A stretch of DNA of 22,939 bases from an uncultured Eubacteriales bacterium (GCA_900548625.1 URLO01000039.1:1-22939); one strand, 5' to 3'. Counted from the first letter of the stretch, positions 1 through 6,869 are shown. The notes: a model not told the origin generated them from the sequence alone. Numbers and translations are program-made.

Positions 1-491
1 GCTTCGGTGACAATCGGCTTTCCACTCATGCCTTTGGTCTTAATGCCCGTTTTCACTTTCTTGCTGATGTCCTTTGCATACCACTCCGACATGATATTGA
101 TAAAGGGCGCAAACTCCAATGTATCGGGCTTCTCGCTGTCAATGCCGTTGTTGACCGCGATAAAGCGCACATTGTTCCGTCTGAATATCTCCATCGCGTT
201 GCCGACTTGGAGATAGTCGCGCCCCCAGCGGGTAAGGTCTTTCATAATGCAGACACCGATTTTCCCGTTTTCCACATCGTCCATCATGCGGGAGTAGGCG
301 GAACGGTCAAAAAACCTGCCGCTTTCGTCATCGTCGATGTAGTGCCGGATATTGGTTAGGTGCTGCCCTCTGGCATAGTTCTCCAAAAATATTTTTTGGT
401 TCTGTATGCTGTTGCTCTCGCCGCCGTCCCTGTCCTCGTCGCCCACGGAAAGGCGGGAGTAAAGGGCTGTAATTTTGCTATAATCAGTCAT
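1..491 (-). CDS. Large serine recombinase (TnpX/TndX-like), N-terminal part, cut by window edge
   Basis: About 163 codons are visible, starting MTDYSKITALYSRLSVGDED. The resolvase/invertase N-terminal domain is clear: YSRLS contains the probable catalytic Ser (residue 15), followed by DDDESG, a K-D-L-T-R-W-G-R-D stretch with the conserved arginines, and the helix leading to IMSEWYAKD. Large serine recombinases cut and rejoin DNA through a phosphoserine bond and mobilise elements such as Tn4451 and Tn5397. The ATG at 489-491 is preceded by AGGAGG eight bases upstream (500-505). The C-terminal zinc ribbon and recombinase domains lie off the left edge. The gene sits directly at the junction with the truncated virD4, so it is the likely agent of that insertion. 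Confidence 0.9.
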   Translation of the reverse strand, partial: MTDYSKITALYSRLSVGDEDRDGGESNSIQNQKIFLENYARGQHLTNIRHYIDDDESGRFFDRSAYSRMMDDVENGKIGVCIMKDLTRWGRDYLQVGNAMEIFRRNNVRFIAVNNGIDSEKPDTLEFAPFINIMSEWYAKDISKKVKTGIKTKGMSGKPIVTE

Positions 492-547
492 GTGCATAAC
501 CTCCTGTGCGTCCATGTATGTGTCATTTACACTTAAAATTATGCACT
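1..547. mobile_element. Nested serine-recombinase element inserted in virD4
   Basis: The virD4 frame stays faithful to the family through Glu-Tyr-Gly-Ser-Ala-Arg-Trp (codons down to 548), then diverges and stops two codons later. Immediately beyond, a large serine recombinase gene begins and reads away from the junction. The boundary therefore falls near 545-548. Serine-recombinase mobilisable elements nested inside Tn1549-like ICEs are known, for example in the Clostridioides difficile Tn6103 group. The other end and any cargo are outside the window. Confidence 0.65.
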
Positions 548-847
548 CCATCGGGCAGAGCCGTATTCTTCGCCCTGCCGGAACTTCTTGCGGTTTTTGC
601 CCTTGATGTAGACTGCCAGCTTGAGCAACACGCCAGCCGACAGACCGATGAGCAGATCAACGGGATGAAAGCTGGGCAGCGGATTTGCGAAGGCAGTGCC
701 GAACACGGCAAATCCGTTTGTCAACCTGTCGATGAACGCCGTGCCGGGTGCAAGTCGGAACACGGCGGCAATCTTATCCGCAAAGTAGAAGGCGAAGACA
801 TACGGAAGGTTCAGAAGAATGAGCTTTTTCACATCGGGTTTGTTCAC
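539..847 (-). pseudogene. VirD4/TraG coupling protein, truncated after ~100 codons
   Basis: The first ~100 residues match the N-terminus of the Tn1549-family VirD4-like coupling ATPase: two hydrophobic membrane segments (about residues 8-25 and 62-80), then KGKNRKKFRQGEEYGSARW. In intact relatives this leads into the Walker A region (GGSGSGKT). Here the match ends after Trp and the frame closes at SA-stop. No ATPase domain remains, so the product cannot energise transfer. It overlaps the end of pcfB by four bases (ATGA type), the usual arrangement. The remaining part may lie on the far side of the nested element outside the window. The ICE is probably non-conjugative while interrupted. Confidence 0.85.
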
Positions 848-1335
848 AGCTCCACACCCCGATCCTTGGTCTTGACCTTGACTTTCTCCTTGTGCTGCGC
901 CTTGCTCTGGGCTTTCTCCTGATCCAGCTTGTGCCGGATGGACGGCTGTTCCTTCTGCTTGACCGTCTTGGCGGAGAACTCCTTGAAGGCGGCGGTCATT
1001 ACATCAACGTCCCGTCCCTTGAAGAAGACAAGATAGCTGGGCGGCTCAACAGAAACGTCCTTCTTGAGCGCAAAGTCCAGACCGTATTTGCTGGCAGTCC
1101 GCTCAAAGGACTTGATGTTGCCGTCCGTCACTTCGATGTTGGAGATGGCGGCGTTCTGACTCATCAGATGCTTGATGGACTGCTTGCCGCGATAGGTTTT
1201 GGGATGCTGCATCTGCTTCTGCGCCTTCTCGATCTCCTGCACGAACTTGTCCAGTGCCTTTTTCAGCACCTCGGCTGAGATCTTGCCGCCCTTGATCATG
1301 ATTGCAACAACTTTGGTGTTGACTTCATCCTGCAT
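844..1335 (-). CDS. pcfB: PcfB family protein (DUF3801), conjugation accessory
   Basis: A 163-aa protein. The first ~125 residues contain the DUF3801/PcfB core, with GGKISAEVLKKALDKF near the start and a central fold ending in YLVFFKGRDVDVMTAAFKEF. The last ~35 residues are a Lys/Glu/Gln-rich basic tail. In pheromone-type and Tn1549-type systems PcfB-like proteins are encoded just before the VirD4 coupling protein and help present the relaxosome to it (family knowledge). The start at 1333-1335 has AAGGAGG about 11 bases upstream. It is translationally coupled to the broken virD4 through a four-base overlap, and itself appears intact. Confidence 0.9.
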   Translation of the reverse strand: MQDEVNTKVVAIMIKGGKISAEVLKKALDKFVQEIEKAQKQMQHPKTYRGKQSIKHLMSQNAAISNIEVTDGNIKSFERTASKYGLDFALKKDVSVEPPSYLVFFKGRDVDVMTAAFKEFSAKTVKQKEQPSIRHKLDQEKAQSKAQHKEKVKVKTKDRGVEL

Positions 1336-1386
1336 TGCTGTGTTTACCTCCTTTCCTTGGAATGATTATGGGGACTGCTGCCGACG

Positions 1387-1422
1387 CTAAGGCGGCACAA
1401 TCCGGCGATAGATGATTTTCAT
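1387..1422 (-). CDS. Possible 11-codon leader peptide upstream of pcfB
   Basis: In the gap between the RepA-like gene and pcfB there is an ATG preceded by AAAGGAGG at a usable distance, opening MKIIYRRIVPP and then TAG. A strong ribosome site in an otherwise empty 129-bp gap is the only support. It could be the remnant of a longer conserved small gene or a translated leader. No function is known to me. Confidence 0.25.
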   Translation of the reverse strand: MKIIYRRIVPP

Positions 1423-1464
1423 TTACACTGTCCTCCTTTCCGAGCATTGCTCAAATTGACGCCA

Positions 1465-2361
1465 TTAAAGAGTGTCTTCACAAAGGCTATAATCGTAGGT
1501 CTTGGACTTCTTTGACCCTGCCAATCTGTCCTGCCCGTAGAAATCATGGTTGACGAGGGCGGAATAGTAATTGTCTATCGTCAGAGAGGCGTTATACAGA
1601 GCGGTCAACAGGTACGCCCGGATATTACGGATGTCTGACGGGTTCTTGTTCATTGCTTCCAGAACGTACTCAATGTGGCTGCTATTCAGCTTGAGAAAGC
1701 GGGATTTGACTACTTGCTGCGGCATATCCTCGCCATTGATGCGGATGGTCGGCGCAGTGGAACAGACGGCATCCAGCATGATGTCCATGATCTCCCGGAA
1801 GCGGTCTTTATCGAACTTCGGATCCTGACAGAGAATGTCGTAGTCAAGATTCTCTTTGATAATCTCTTCATACTCGCTTCGCTCATCCATCCTGTCCATC
1901 CCATCAAGATTGATGGATTGATAGTTCTTTGAGAGAGTATTTCTTTCTTGGGTAATTACTTGATCAGTATTTATTTGTGCGGACTTATCCCCGCGTGGAT
2001 TATCCACATCTGGCTTCTCCACACATGGATTTTCCGTGTGTGGCATTTCCCGTTCTGGCGTGGACTCCTGCGGCTCTTCGTATATCTCAAAGATTGTGCT
2101 GCTCATCCTGCCTTTACCGTCTCTCTGCCGGTGCCGGACAAGGTAGCCGTGCTTTTCAAGCTCACGGAGCGCGGAGAGAATGGCATCCGGACCTTCCTTG
2201 CAGATTGCAGAAAGTCCCTTGGTTGAGAACTTCCAGCCATCATTAAACGAGAGCATCTTTGAGAGTAGCCCGACCGCCTTGAGTGACAGGCTCTTGTCTC
2301 GGAGGTGGAAGTTCGCCATGACGGTATAGCCACGATTCTTGTTTACGCGATAGACTGCCAC
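1465..2361 (-). CDS. RepA-like replication initiator with DUF6017 C-terminus
   Basis: About 298 aa. The N-terminal ~100 residues form a winged-helix initiator domain (VAVYRVNKNRGYTVMANFHL, DKSLSLKAVGLLSKML, then a second helical block ending GYLVRHRQRDGKGRM). A polar linker of ~80 residues follows. The C-terminal ~110 residues match the DUF6017 type seen in Tn1549-family elements. The GTG at 2359-2361 is chosen because AAGGTGAT precedes it and it begins five bases after the antirepressor stop; longer upstream readings have no ribosome site. The likely role is replication or maintenance of the excised circular element. The gene is intact and its codon use matches its ICE neighbours. Confidence 0.85.
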   Translation of the reverse strand: MAVYRVNKNRGYTVMANFHLRDKSLSLKAVGLLSKMLSFNDGWKFSTKGLSAICKEGPDAILSALRELEKHGYLVRHRQRDGKGRMSSTIFEIYEEPQESTPEREMPHTENPCVEKPDVDNPRGDKSAQINTDQVITQERNTLSKNYQSINLDGMDRMDERSEYEEIIKENLDYDILCQDPKFDKDRFREIMDIMLDAVCSTAPTIRINGEDMPQQVVKSRFLKLNSSHIEYVLEAMNKNPSDIRNIRAYLLTALYNASLTIDNYYSALVNHDFYGQDRLAGSKKSKTYDYSLCEDTL

Positions 2362-2366
2362 GAAAA

Positions 2367-3140
2367 TCACCTTGCTATCTTGGGAAGCAGCTCTTCGCCG
2401 CACTTTTTCTGGAACTTCATTCGGATGACCTCCTTGCCCTTCGGCGTGAAGTAGGTCTGAGAACCGGTGTAGCAGTACGTCACAAAATCGCGGACGATGA
2501 ACAGTCCGGCATTGCTGTCCTTGTTGTAGGGAAGAAGCTGCCCGGAAGGAGATCGGAACAGGTACTTTTCTTTGAGAAGGAACTGGACGAACTTGCGCTC
2601 CGGGATTTTCAGTTCCTTCGCCGTCGTTCGGATATTGGTGCAGTCATCCGGATTGATGAAGGCGTCGTAGTAATCGGCTTTGGGCTTTGCCGTGTTCAGC
2701 TCACACTCAAGAGCCTTCACGCGATTCTTTTCCAGAATCAACGCCTGAGCAAACTCCACAATGACCGCCGGTTCCTTCTGAATACGTTCCAGAAGGGAGT
2801 CCGTCATGTAGCCGCCGGTCTTGCGGATCATGGGGATGACATCATGTGTGATCCAGCGTTTGAAGGCTTTGGCTTCGGGCTTACGGCTGCTCAGAATAAG
2901 CGTGTAAAGTCCAGGTTCGTTCACCACCGTCATGTTGGGATTGCCTCGTTTATTACCCTCATTTGAAATGAGGGTAATCATCTTCTCGTCCGCATCCAGC
3001 CGTGAAATGGCTTGTGACGAATTGCCGATCTCCAAAGCCCTGCACACGTCTACCGCCACAAACCACGGCTCGTTTTCGATCAGGGCTGTTCGGATTTCTC
3101 CAAACTGTTCATTCTTGAAGACTTCGATTTTGTTATCCAT
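2367..3140 (-). CDS. BRO/ANT-family phage-type antirepressor
   Basis: 257 aa. The N-terminal Bro-N domain spans about residues 1-110: FKNEQFGEIRTALIENEPWF, VAVDVCRALEIGNSSQAISR, VVNEPGLYTLILSSRKPEA, and KRWITHDVIPMIRKTGGYM. A short coiled stretch is followed by a C-terminal ANT/KilAC-like domain (TTAKELKIPERKFVQFLL, FTPKGKEVIRMKF). Such proteins bind DNA or repressors and commonly control phage or ICE decisions. The ATG at 3138-3140 has GGAAAGGAAG about seven bases upstream. It overlaps the end of the Cys-rich gene by eight bases and is followed by the RepA-like gene, so the three read as one transcript. Its regulatory target is not visible. Confidence 0.88.
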   Translation of the reverse strand: MDNKIEVFKNEQFGEIRTALIENEPWFVAVDVCRALEIGNSSQAISRLDADEKMITLISNEGNKRGNPNMTVVNEPGLYTLILSSRKPEAKAFKRWITHDVIPMIRKTGGYMTDSLLERIQKEPAVIVEFAQALILEKNRVKALECELNTAKPKADYYDAFINPDDCTNIRTTAKELKIPERKFVQFLLKEKYLFRSPSGQLLPYNKDSNAGLFIVRDFVTYCYTGSQTYFTPKGKEVIRMKFQKKCGEELLPKIAR

Positions 3141-3372
3141 GATTGACTTCCTTTCCGGCAGCAGATGTGCCACTTTGATTTTTGAGTGTAGAAACGGGAT
3201 TGCAGCAGTAGGGACACTCTGCAAACACGCAGGACTGATATTTCCAGTGAGGACGGTGAAATCGACAGGTGCGGCATTCCGGTGTAATGCCCTCGCAGCC
3301 ACTATCGAAATGGGAATACGGCGTTTCCTGCATCAAGGCGTCAAATGCCTTGGCAAAATCGTTTGTGTTCAT
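3133..3372 (-). CDS. Small Cys-rich protein of the ICE, probable zinc binder
   Basis: 79 aa starting MNTNDFAKAFDALMQETPYS. Seven cysteines are packed between residues ~25 and ~57, including CEGITPECRTC and CVFAECPYCC, plus His residues, consistent with a structural metal site. The start at 3370-3372 has a near-perfect GGAGGT. Related short proteins accompany the antirepressor in Tn1549-like elements, but I know of no assigned function. It lies directly upstream of, and overlaps, the antirepressor, so the two may act together or share regulation. Confidence 0.75.
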   Translation of the reverse strand: MNTNDFAKAFDALMQETPYSHFDSGCEGITPECRTCRFHRPHWKYQSCVFAECPYCCNPVSTLKNQSGTSAAGKEVNHG

Positions 3373-3401
3373 TGCTTTGACCTCCAATTTGACAAAAAAA
3401 T

Positions 3402-3446
3402 AAGCCCCGTCATTGTTCTGCTATGCGCAGTGCAATAACGGGGCTT
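3402..3446 (-). terminator. Intrinsic terminator after the excisionase-like gene
   Basis: AAGCCCCGT (3402-3410) pairs with ACGGGGCTT (3438-3446), and after one mismatch ATTG pairs with CAAT. On the minus strand the stem is followed by TTATTTTTTT. It separates the upstream HTH gene (ending at 3458) from the Cys-rich gene starting at 3372. Confidence 0.85.
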
Positions 3447-3457
3447 TGCTGTACGAA

Positions 3458-4066
3458 TTATTCTGTTGTATCAAGTCTATCAAGAAATCCTTTGATGAGC
3501 AGTGTGTGCTTCCAAGTTTTCCGTGTAATGTCGAAGCTGTACTGAGAAACGAGGAAATCTACGAGGCTGATCTTTGGTATAAGGAACTTTCCGGAGATAT
3601 TGAATGATTTGAGCTTCTTGGCGTTGCACCAGCGATAAAGCGAAGTATCGCAGTAGCCGATTGCCTCAGCCACTTCAACGATGGTCAGCAGATCACCATA
3701 CTGACAAAACTCGTCTTCCATGTATTTTCGGAAGCTGGCTCGTTCCTCTTCGGACAGCCTCGTCAGTTCATTCCGATAGGTGACACGCGAATTGTAATGA
3801 CCAGACCGTTCCTGATACCAGCGATCCGGTGCGCGATAGACTTCCGGGTGAAGCTCCCGGTCAATCAAATAGAAGATTATATCGTCGGTGCGGATTGTGT
3901 ACCGGCGAGTTTTCTTGCCCGTATCTTTGCACGGGACTAAACCGTTTTGCAGAAGGTGCAGAGCCGTTGCTTTGCTGATATGGGCGATCTGGTAGAACTG
4001 ATCCTTCGAGACCGCCTCAGGATATTTGCGACGTATGGATTCGTAATATTTCATGCTTTCAGTCAT
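3458..4066 (-). CDS. Tandem helix-turn-helix (excisionase-like) DNA-binding protein
   Basis: About 202 aa with two HTH-type modules. The first, residues ~5-70, includes YPEAVSKDQFYQIAHISKAT and a basic wing KDTGKKTRRYTI. The second, residues ~125-175, is LTIVEVAEAIGYCDTSLYRW followed by ISGKFLIPKISLVDFLV, typical of MerR/excisionase-like domains. ATG at 4064-4066 is preferred over an in-frame upstream GTG because AAGGTGG lies eight bases before it. It is the gene nearest the attachment site and sits beside direct repeats at 4130-4178, which fits a role in excision control or in repressing its own promoter (inference). No recombinase motifs are present. Confidence 0.7.
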   Translation of the reverse strand: MTESMKYYESIRRKYPEAVSKDQFYQIAHISKATALHLLQNGLVPCKDTGKKTRRYTIRTDDIIFYLIDRELHPEVYRAPDRWYQERSGHYNSRVTYRNELTRLSEEERASFRKYMEDEFCQYGDLLTIVEVAEAIGYCDTSLYRWCNAKKLKSFNISGKFLIPKISLVDFLVSQYSFDITRKTWKHTLLIKGFLDRLDTTE

Positions 4067-4333
4067 GCGGATAACCACCTTGATTTTGATGTTCGGTATC
4101 GGTAGGTATCATCTGCATTGGACTGTGATTTCTCCCCGAGTTCTCCCCATCTTCTCCCCAACGGGCTTTTTTCTCCCCAAAACCGGATTTCTTTCGAACT
4201 CCTTGCTCTGTCTGGGCTTTCGGGATTTTCAACCTTCAAGGGCGGAAAAATGCTGATTTTTCAAGGGTTTGCAAACTCTCGCATTGTCCGTGAGTTTCCG
4301 CCGTTTTCCTTCAAAGTCCGGATAGCGACTCTA
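4067..4333. other. Non-coding end of the ICE
   Basis: 267 bp without a supportable gene between the HTH gene and the tRNA-derived attachment core. It holds four TTCTCCCC repeats (listed separately) and two copies of TTCAAGGG within ~25 bp near 4237-4265. I see no tRNA 5' half (the needed acceptor strand GGAGTGG is absent) and no integrase. Confidence 0.7.
4130..4178. repeat. Four direct TTCTCCCC repeats
   Basis: Exact copies start at 4130, 4141, 4152 and 4171. The first three are spaced 11 bp apart, about one helical turn, and the fourth 19 bp further on. They begin 64 bp upstream of the HTH gene start and ~155 bp from the attachment core. Possible roles are binding sites for that HTH protein or accessory sites for integrase/excisionase. 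Confidence 0.7.
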
Positions 4334-4392
4334 ACTCGAAATCAGGTGTACCGGCAACGGTACCGTGGGTTCGAATCCCACCCACTCCGCCA
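4334..4392 (+). other. Attachment-site core: 3' part of tRNA-Ser(CGA)
   Basis: The sequence contains a normal anticodon loop CTCGAAA (anticodon CGA at 4337-4339), the 3' anticodon strand TCAGG, a long variable arm GGTACC-GGCAAC-GGTACC, a perfect T-arm GTGGG-TTCGAAT-CCCAC, acceptor strand CCACTCC, discriminator G and encoded CCA (4390-4392). That is a class II tRNA-Ser 3' portion. Upstream the anticodon-stem partner is imperfect and no D-arm or 5' acceptor strand exists, so this is not a working tRNA. It is the duplicated 3' end left by integration. The intact tRNA-Ser gene should lie at the other end of the ICE, left of the window. Confidence 0.85.
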
Positions 4393-4402
4393 AGTTATTG
4401 TG

Positions 4403-4440
4403 AAAGTGCTCAATTTGCGTGATGCAAATTGAGCACTTTT
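4403..4440 (+). terminator. Intrinsic terminator just beyond the tRNA 3' copy
   Basis: A perfect 16-bp stem (4403-4418 with 4424-4439) with loop GTGAT and flanking A/T runs. It begins 10 bp after the tRNA CCA and was most likely the original tRNA-Ser terminator. It can also end the minus-strand DUF2284 transcript, whose stop is at 4484. Confidence 0.88.
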
Positions 4441-4483
4441 CCTATTTTTCGCAGGAAACGCGAGCCGTTTGGCGAGCCGTCCT

Positions 4484-4963
4484 CTAAAACAGGATCAGCG
4501 AGAAATAGCGGGTCCTGCCGTCGTTTGCCCAGCACGTCATGTGGACGGCGTCCGCCATCTTCTGCGCGTCCACGCAGTAGGCCGACATGCACGAGGCGTT
4601 CTTCCACGGGCCCGCGCCCATCATCAGAAGCTCCGTCATGCCGTCCGCGCACATCGCGGCCATCAGCTGCTCCGTCAGAAGGTTCTGCCGCCGCTTTGCG
4701 GCCTTCTGCTCCGCTGTGTCCCCGAGGTCGGCGGGTGTCGTCTCGATCATCAAGATCAGCGCCGTGCCGAACCGCCGCATGTTTGCCGTCATTTCCTCGA
4801 CGGTGCCGCTCATCGGCGGGCAGGCCGGAAGCACGCCGTAGTTTCCGCAGAGATTCTGCTCACAGAAGGCGCGGTATTCCGGGACGACGACGAGCGCCTC
4901 GACCGGCAGCAGCGCCGCATCCGTAAACCCAAGCTGCTTTGCAGCCGAAATGTAGTCCTTCAT
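4484..4963 (-). CDS. DUF2284 putative metal-binding protein
   Basis: 159 aa. The family signature is the Cys pattern CEQNLCGNYGVLPACPP near residues 33-50 and a second cluster with CMSAYCVDAQ and MTCW near the C-terminus, which together could bind a metal or Fe-S centre. Function is not established for the family. ATG at 4961-4963 is chosen because GGAGG lies eight bases upstream; the longer reading would start inside that ribosome site. It follows the second chromate transporter half by 44 bp on the same strand, so it may be co-transcribed. It is the first chromosomal gene after the ICE boundary, and its 3' end looks complete. Confidence 0.8.
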   Translation of the reverse strand: MKDYISAAKQLGFTDAALLPVEALVVVPEYRAFCEQNLCGNYGVLPACPPMSGTVEEMTANMRRFGTALILMIETTPADLGDTAEQKAAKRRQNLLTEQLMAAMCADGMTELLMMGAGPWKNASCMSAYCVDAQKMADAVHMTCWANDGRTRYFSLILF

Positions 4964-5007
4964 TTCTGTTTCCTCCAATCATTTCTGTGCACAGGCCGCC
5001 GCGCATC

Positions 5008-5574
5008 TCATTTTGAAAACGGCAGGATGGAGACGAGCAGATTCACCGCGCCGCCCAGCAGCATGACCGCGATCGGGCTGAGCTTCGTGCCGCGCAGCAG
5101 CGCAAAGCACCCGGCAAAGATGGCGGCCATGACCCAATTCGTGCCCGCAAGCGTCACGCCCGCGCCGCCCCAAAAGGCGTTGAGCAGAATCAGGATGCCG
5201 GCAGAGGCGATCATCGCCACGACCGCCGGCCGGAGCGAGCCGAGCACGCCCTGCAAAACGGCGAGGTCGCGGTATTTGAGGTAGAGCCTTGCGATCAGCG
5301 TCACGAGGATGCAGGCGGGCAGAATGCAGCCCACCGTCGCTGCCATCGCGCCGGGGATCCCGGCCACGCGCGTACCGACGAAGGTCGCGGCGTTGATCGC
5401 GATGGGACCGGGCGTCATTTCGGCGATGGTGACAAGGTCCGTGAACTCGCCCATGCTGAGCCAGCCGTGCCGCGTGACGATCTGCTCCTGAATGAGCGGC
5501 ATGGCGGCATAGCCGCCGCCGAAGCTCAAGGCTCCGATCTGCAAAAAGCTCAGGAAAAGCTGTAGATAGGTCAT
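5008..5574 (-). CDS. Chromate transporter, short chain (CHR domain), second subunit
   Basis: 188 aa, one CHR domain with about six hydrophobic segments. Family landmarks: FLQIGALSFGGGYAAMPLIQ at the N-terminus, then EFTDLVTIAEMTPGPIAINA and FVGTRVAGIPGA. Short CHR proteins are encoded in pairs that are thought to insert in opposite orientation and form one transporter. Chromate efflux is proven for some long-chain members; the natural substrate of short pairs in gut anaerobes is uncertain. The start ATG overlaps the preceding CHR gene by four bases (ATGA), giving translational coupling and a strict pair. A much longer upstream reading exists but lies inside the partner gene and has no family match. 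Confidence 0.9.
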   Translation of the reverse strand: MTYLQLFLSFLQIGALSFGGGYAAMPLIQEQIVTRHGWLSMGEFTDLVTIAEMTPGPIAINAATFVGTRVAGIPGAMAATVGCILPACILVTLIARLYLKYRDLAVLQGVLGSLRPAVVAMIASAGILILLNAFWGGAGVTLAGTNWVMAAIFAGCFALLRGTKLSPIAVMLLGGAVNLLVSILPFSK

Positions 5575-6137
5575 GCTTTTTTCCTCCTGCCCACAAGCAG
5601 CGTCCGCGCCGCGCCAAGCGCGATGCAGCACAGAATGATGTACACCGCGTTCACCCGGAACACGCAGGCGGCGACAAACGCCGCGGCCATGATGAGGTCG
5701 GAGAGGACGCTTTTCTGCTTCACGACGCCGCTTCCCATGTCCCACACGACGGATGCGATGACCGCGCCGACGCCGGCCTGCATCCCGGCGAGCACCTTGC
5801 CGACAACGAAATTGTCGCGGAACAGCGCGTAGAAATACGAGATCACAGAGATGATGAAAAACGGCGGCAAGACCGCCGCGAGGATCGCGACCAGCACACC
5901 CGGCACGCCCGCAAGCTTGTATCCCACGACGATCGCGCCGTTGACCGCGATCGCTCCCGGCGCGGACTGCGCGATGGCGACCAGATCGAGCATTTCCTCG
6001 TCCTCGATCCAGTGCAGCTCATCGACAAATTTCCGCTTCAAAAGCGTCACGATCACGTAGCCGCCGCCAAATGTAAACGCGCTGAGATACAGTGTGGAAA
6101 GAAAGAGCTTCCACAGCACATGCTTTCTGCTTTTCAT
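5571..6137 (-). CDS. Chromate transporter, short chain (CHR domain), first subunit
   Basis: 188 aa, the same length as its partner. Landmarks: LYLSAFTFGGGYVIVTLLKR, DEEMLDLVAIAQSAPGAIAV and GAIVVGYKLAGVPG, then four hydrophobic segments and a basic C-terminus GRRKKA. ATG at 6135-6137 has GGAGG seven bases upstream. It lies 82 bp downstream of the XRE-cupin gene on the same strand; that gap contains only a 7-bp hairpin (6170-6194) lacking a T-run, so readthrough from the regulator is possible. The two chains differ mainly in their C-terminal halves, consistent with heterodimer formation. Confidence 0.9.
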   Translation of the reverse strand: MKSRKHVLWKLFLSTLYLSAFTFGGGYVIVTLLKRKFVDELHWIEDEEMLDLVAIAQSAPGAIAVNGAIVVGYKLAGVPGVLVAILAAVLPPFFIISVISYFYALFRDNFVVGKVLAGMQAGVGAVIASVVWDMGSGVVKQKSVLSDLIMAAAFVAACVFRVNAVYIILCCIALGAARTLLVGRRKKA

Positions 6138-6219
6138 GCAATCGCCTCCGCTCATTAGTGTAACCGCTCCGCGCACGTTTGTAAATAGTGCGCGCCGCCT
6201 CTTTCCGGCTGTAGAGCGC

Positions 6220-6783
6220 TTACATATGGTCAAGCCGGATCCCGACAGAAAGGATCTTTACAATGTGCGGCGTTTCATTCTGCCATTTGTGCTTGTAGTT
6301 TGAGGGGATCCACATGCTGTCGCCCGGGTAGAGCGTATACTCGCAGTCATTGATCCACGCTTTCAGCGTTCCTTCAATAACATAGAGAAACTCCTCCTGC
6401 TTATTCTGGAAAAAGTCCTTGTCCCTGCCCGCGCCCGGACGCAATTCATAGATCTCCGGGAACAGCGCCGAGTGCTCCGGGTTCGGACAAAGCGCGTAGT
6501 ATACGAAATCAGGAGACGTCCGAAGGCAGTTGCGCTCATAGCCGCGAACGATGAAGTTCTCCTTTTTTTCCTCCTCCGCCTCGCCGAAGAAGAAACTCAC
6601 ATCCGTGTCCAGTCCCGTTGCAAGGCGGTAAAGAGAGTTCAGGCTGATGGTGGTCAGGCCGCGTTCGGCCTGAGAAAGGAAGCCCACCGAAAGATCCGTT
6701 AAATCACCGAGTTGTTTCAATGTCAGCCCCTTCTGGAGTCGACGTGCTTTCATTTTTGCTCCGATTTGTTCGTTTTCTGTCAT
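6220..6783 (-). CDS. XRE-family regulator with C-terminal cupin domain
   Basis: 187 aa. Residues ~6-62 form an XRE helix-turn-helix (MKARRLQKGLTLKQLGDLTD, LSVGFLSQAERG, SLNSLYRLATGL). Residues ~110-180 form a cupin_2 barrel (EEFLYVIEGTLKAWINDCEY, TLYPGDSMWIPSNYKHKW). This architecture (as in PuuR and SutR relatives) usually senses a small ligand and controls an adjacent transport or catabolic operon. ATG at 6781-6783 has AAGGAGG seven bases upstream. It is divergent from the dipeptidase-MATE operon and upstream of the chromate-transporter pair, so it could control either or both. The palindromes at 6897-6953 are candidate binding sites. Confidence 0.88.
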   Translation of the reverse strand: MTENEQIGAKMKARRLQKGLTLKQLGDLTDLSVGFLSQAERGLTTISLNSLYRLATGLDTDVSFFFGEAEEEKKENFIVRGYERNCLRTSPDFVYYALCPNPEHSALFPEIYELRPGAGRDKDFFQNKQEEFLYVIEGTLKAWINDCEYTLYPGDSMWIPSNYKHKWQNETPHIVKILSVGIRLDHM

Positions 6784-6869
6784 AATTTCCTCCTTCGAAT
6801 TTTGATGGCAGTAAAATTTTCGTCAAATTTTTTGTATATTTTTCACCTGTCAAAAAACGTGTTTCCTTC

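Larger units (their letters stand above)
1..4392. mobile_element. End of a Tn1549-like integrative conjugative element inserted at tRNA-Ser
   Basis: The minus-strand order excisionase-like HTH, Cys-rich small protein, BRO antirepressor, RepA/DUF6017, PcfB, VirD4 is the replication/transfer-start module known from Tn1549-family elements of Clostridia (family knowledge). The right boundary is the tRNA-Ser 3' copy ending at 4392, beyond which gene content becomes chromosomal. No integrase lies between the last element gene and the boundary, so it should be at the other, unseen end. The left limit is outside the window, and bases 1 to about 545 belong to a second, nested element. Confidence 0.8.

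Noticed and set aside
4318..4392. Complete tRNA-Ser gene
   Set aside because: The acceptor 5' strand and D-arm are absent and the anticodon stem is only partly paired; only the 3' part is tRNA.
4459..4478. GCGAGCCGT direct repeat just outside the ICE end
   Set aside because: Only two 9-bp copies in GC-rich sequence with no relation to the tRNA core; likely chance.
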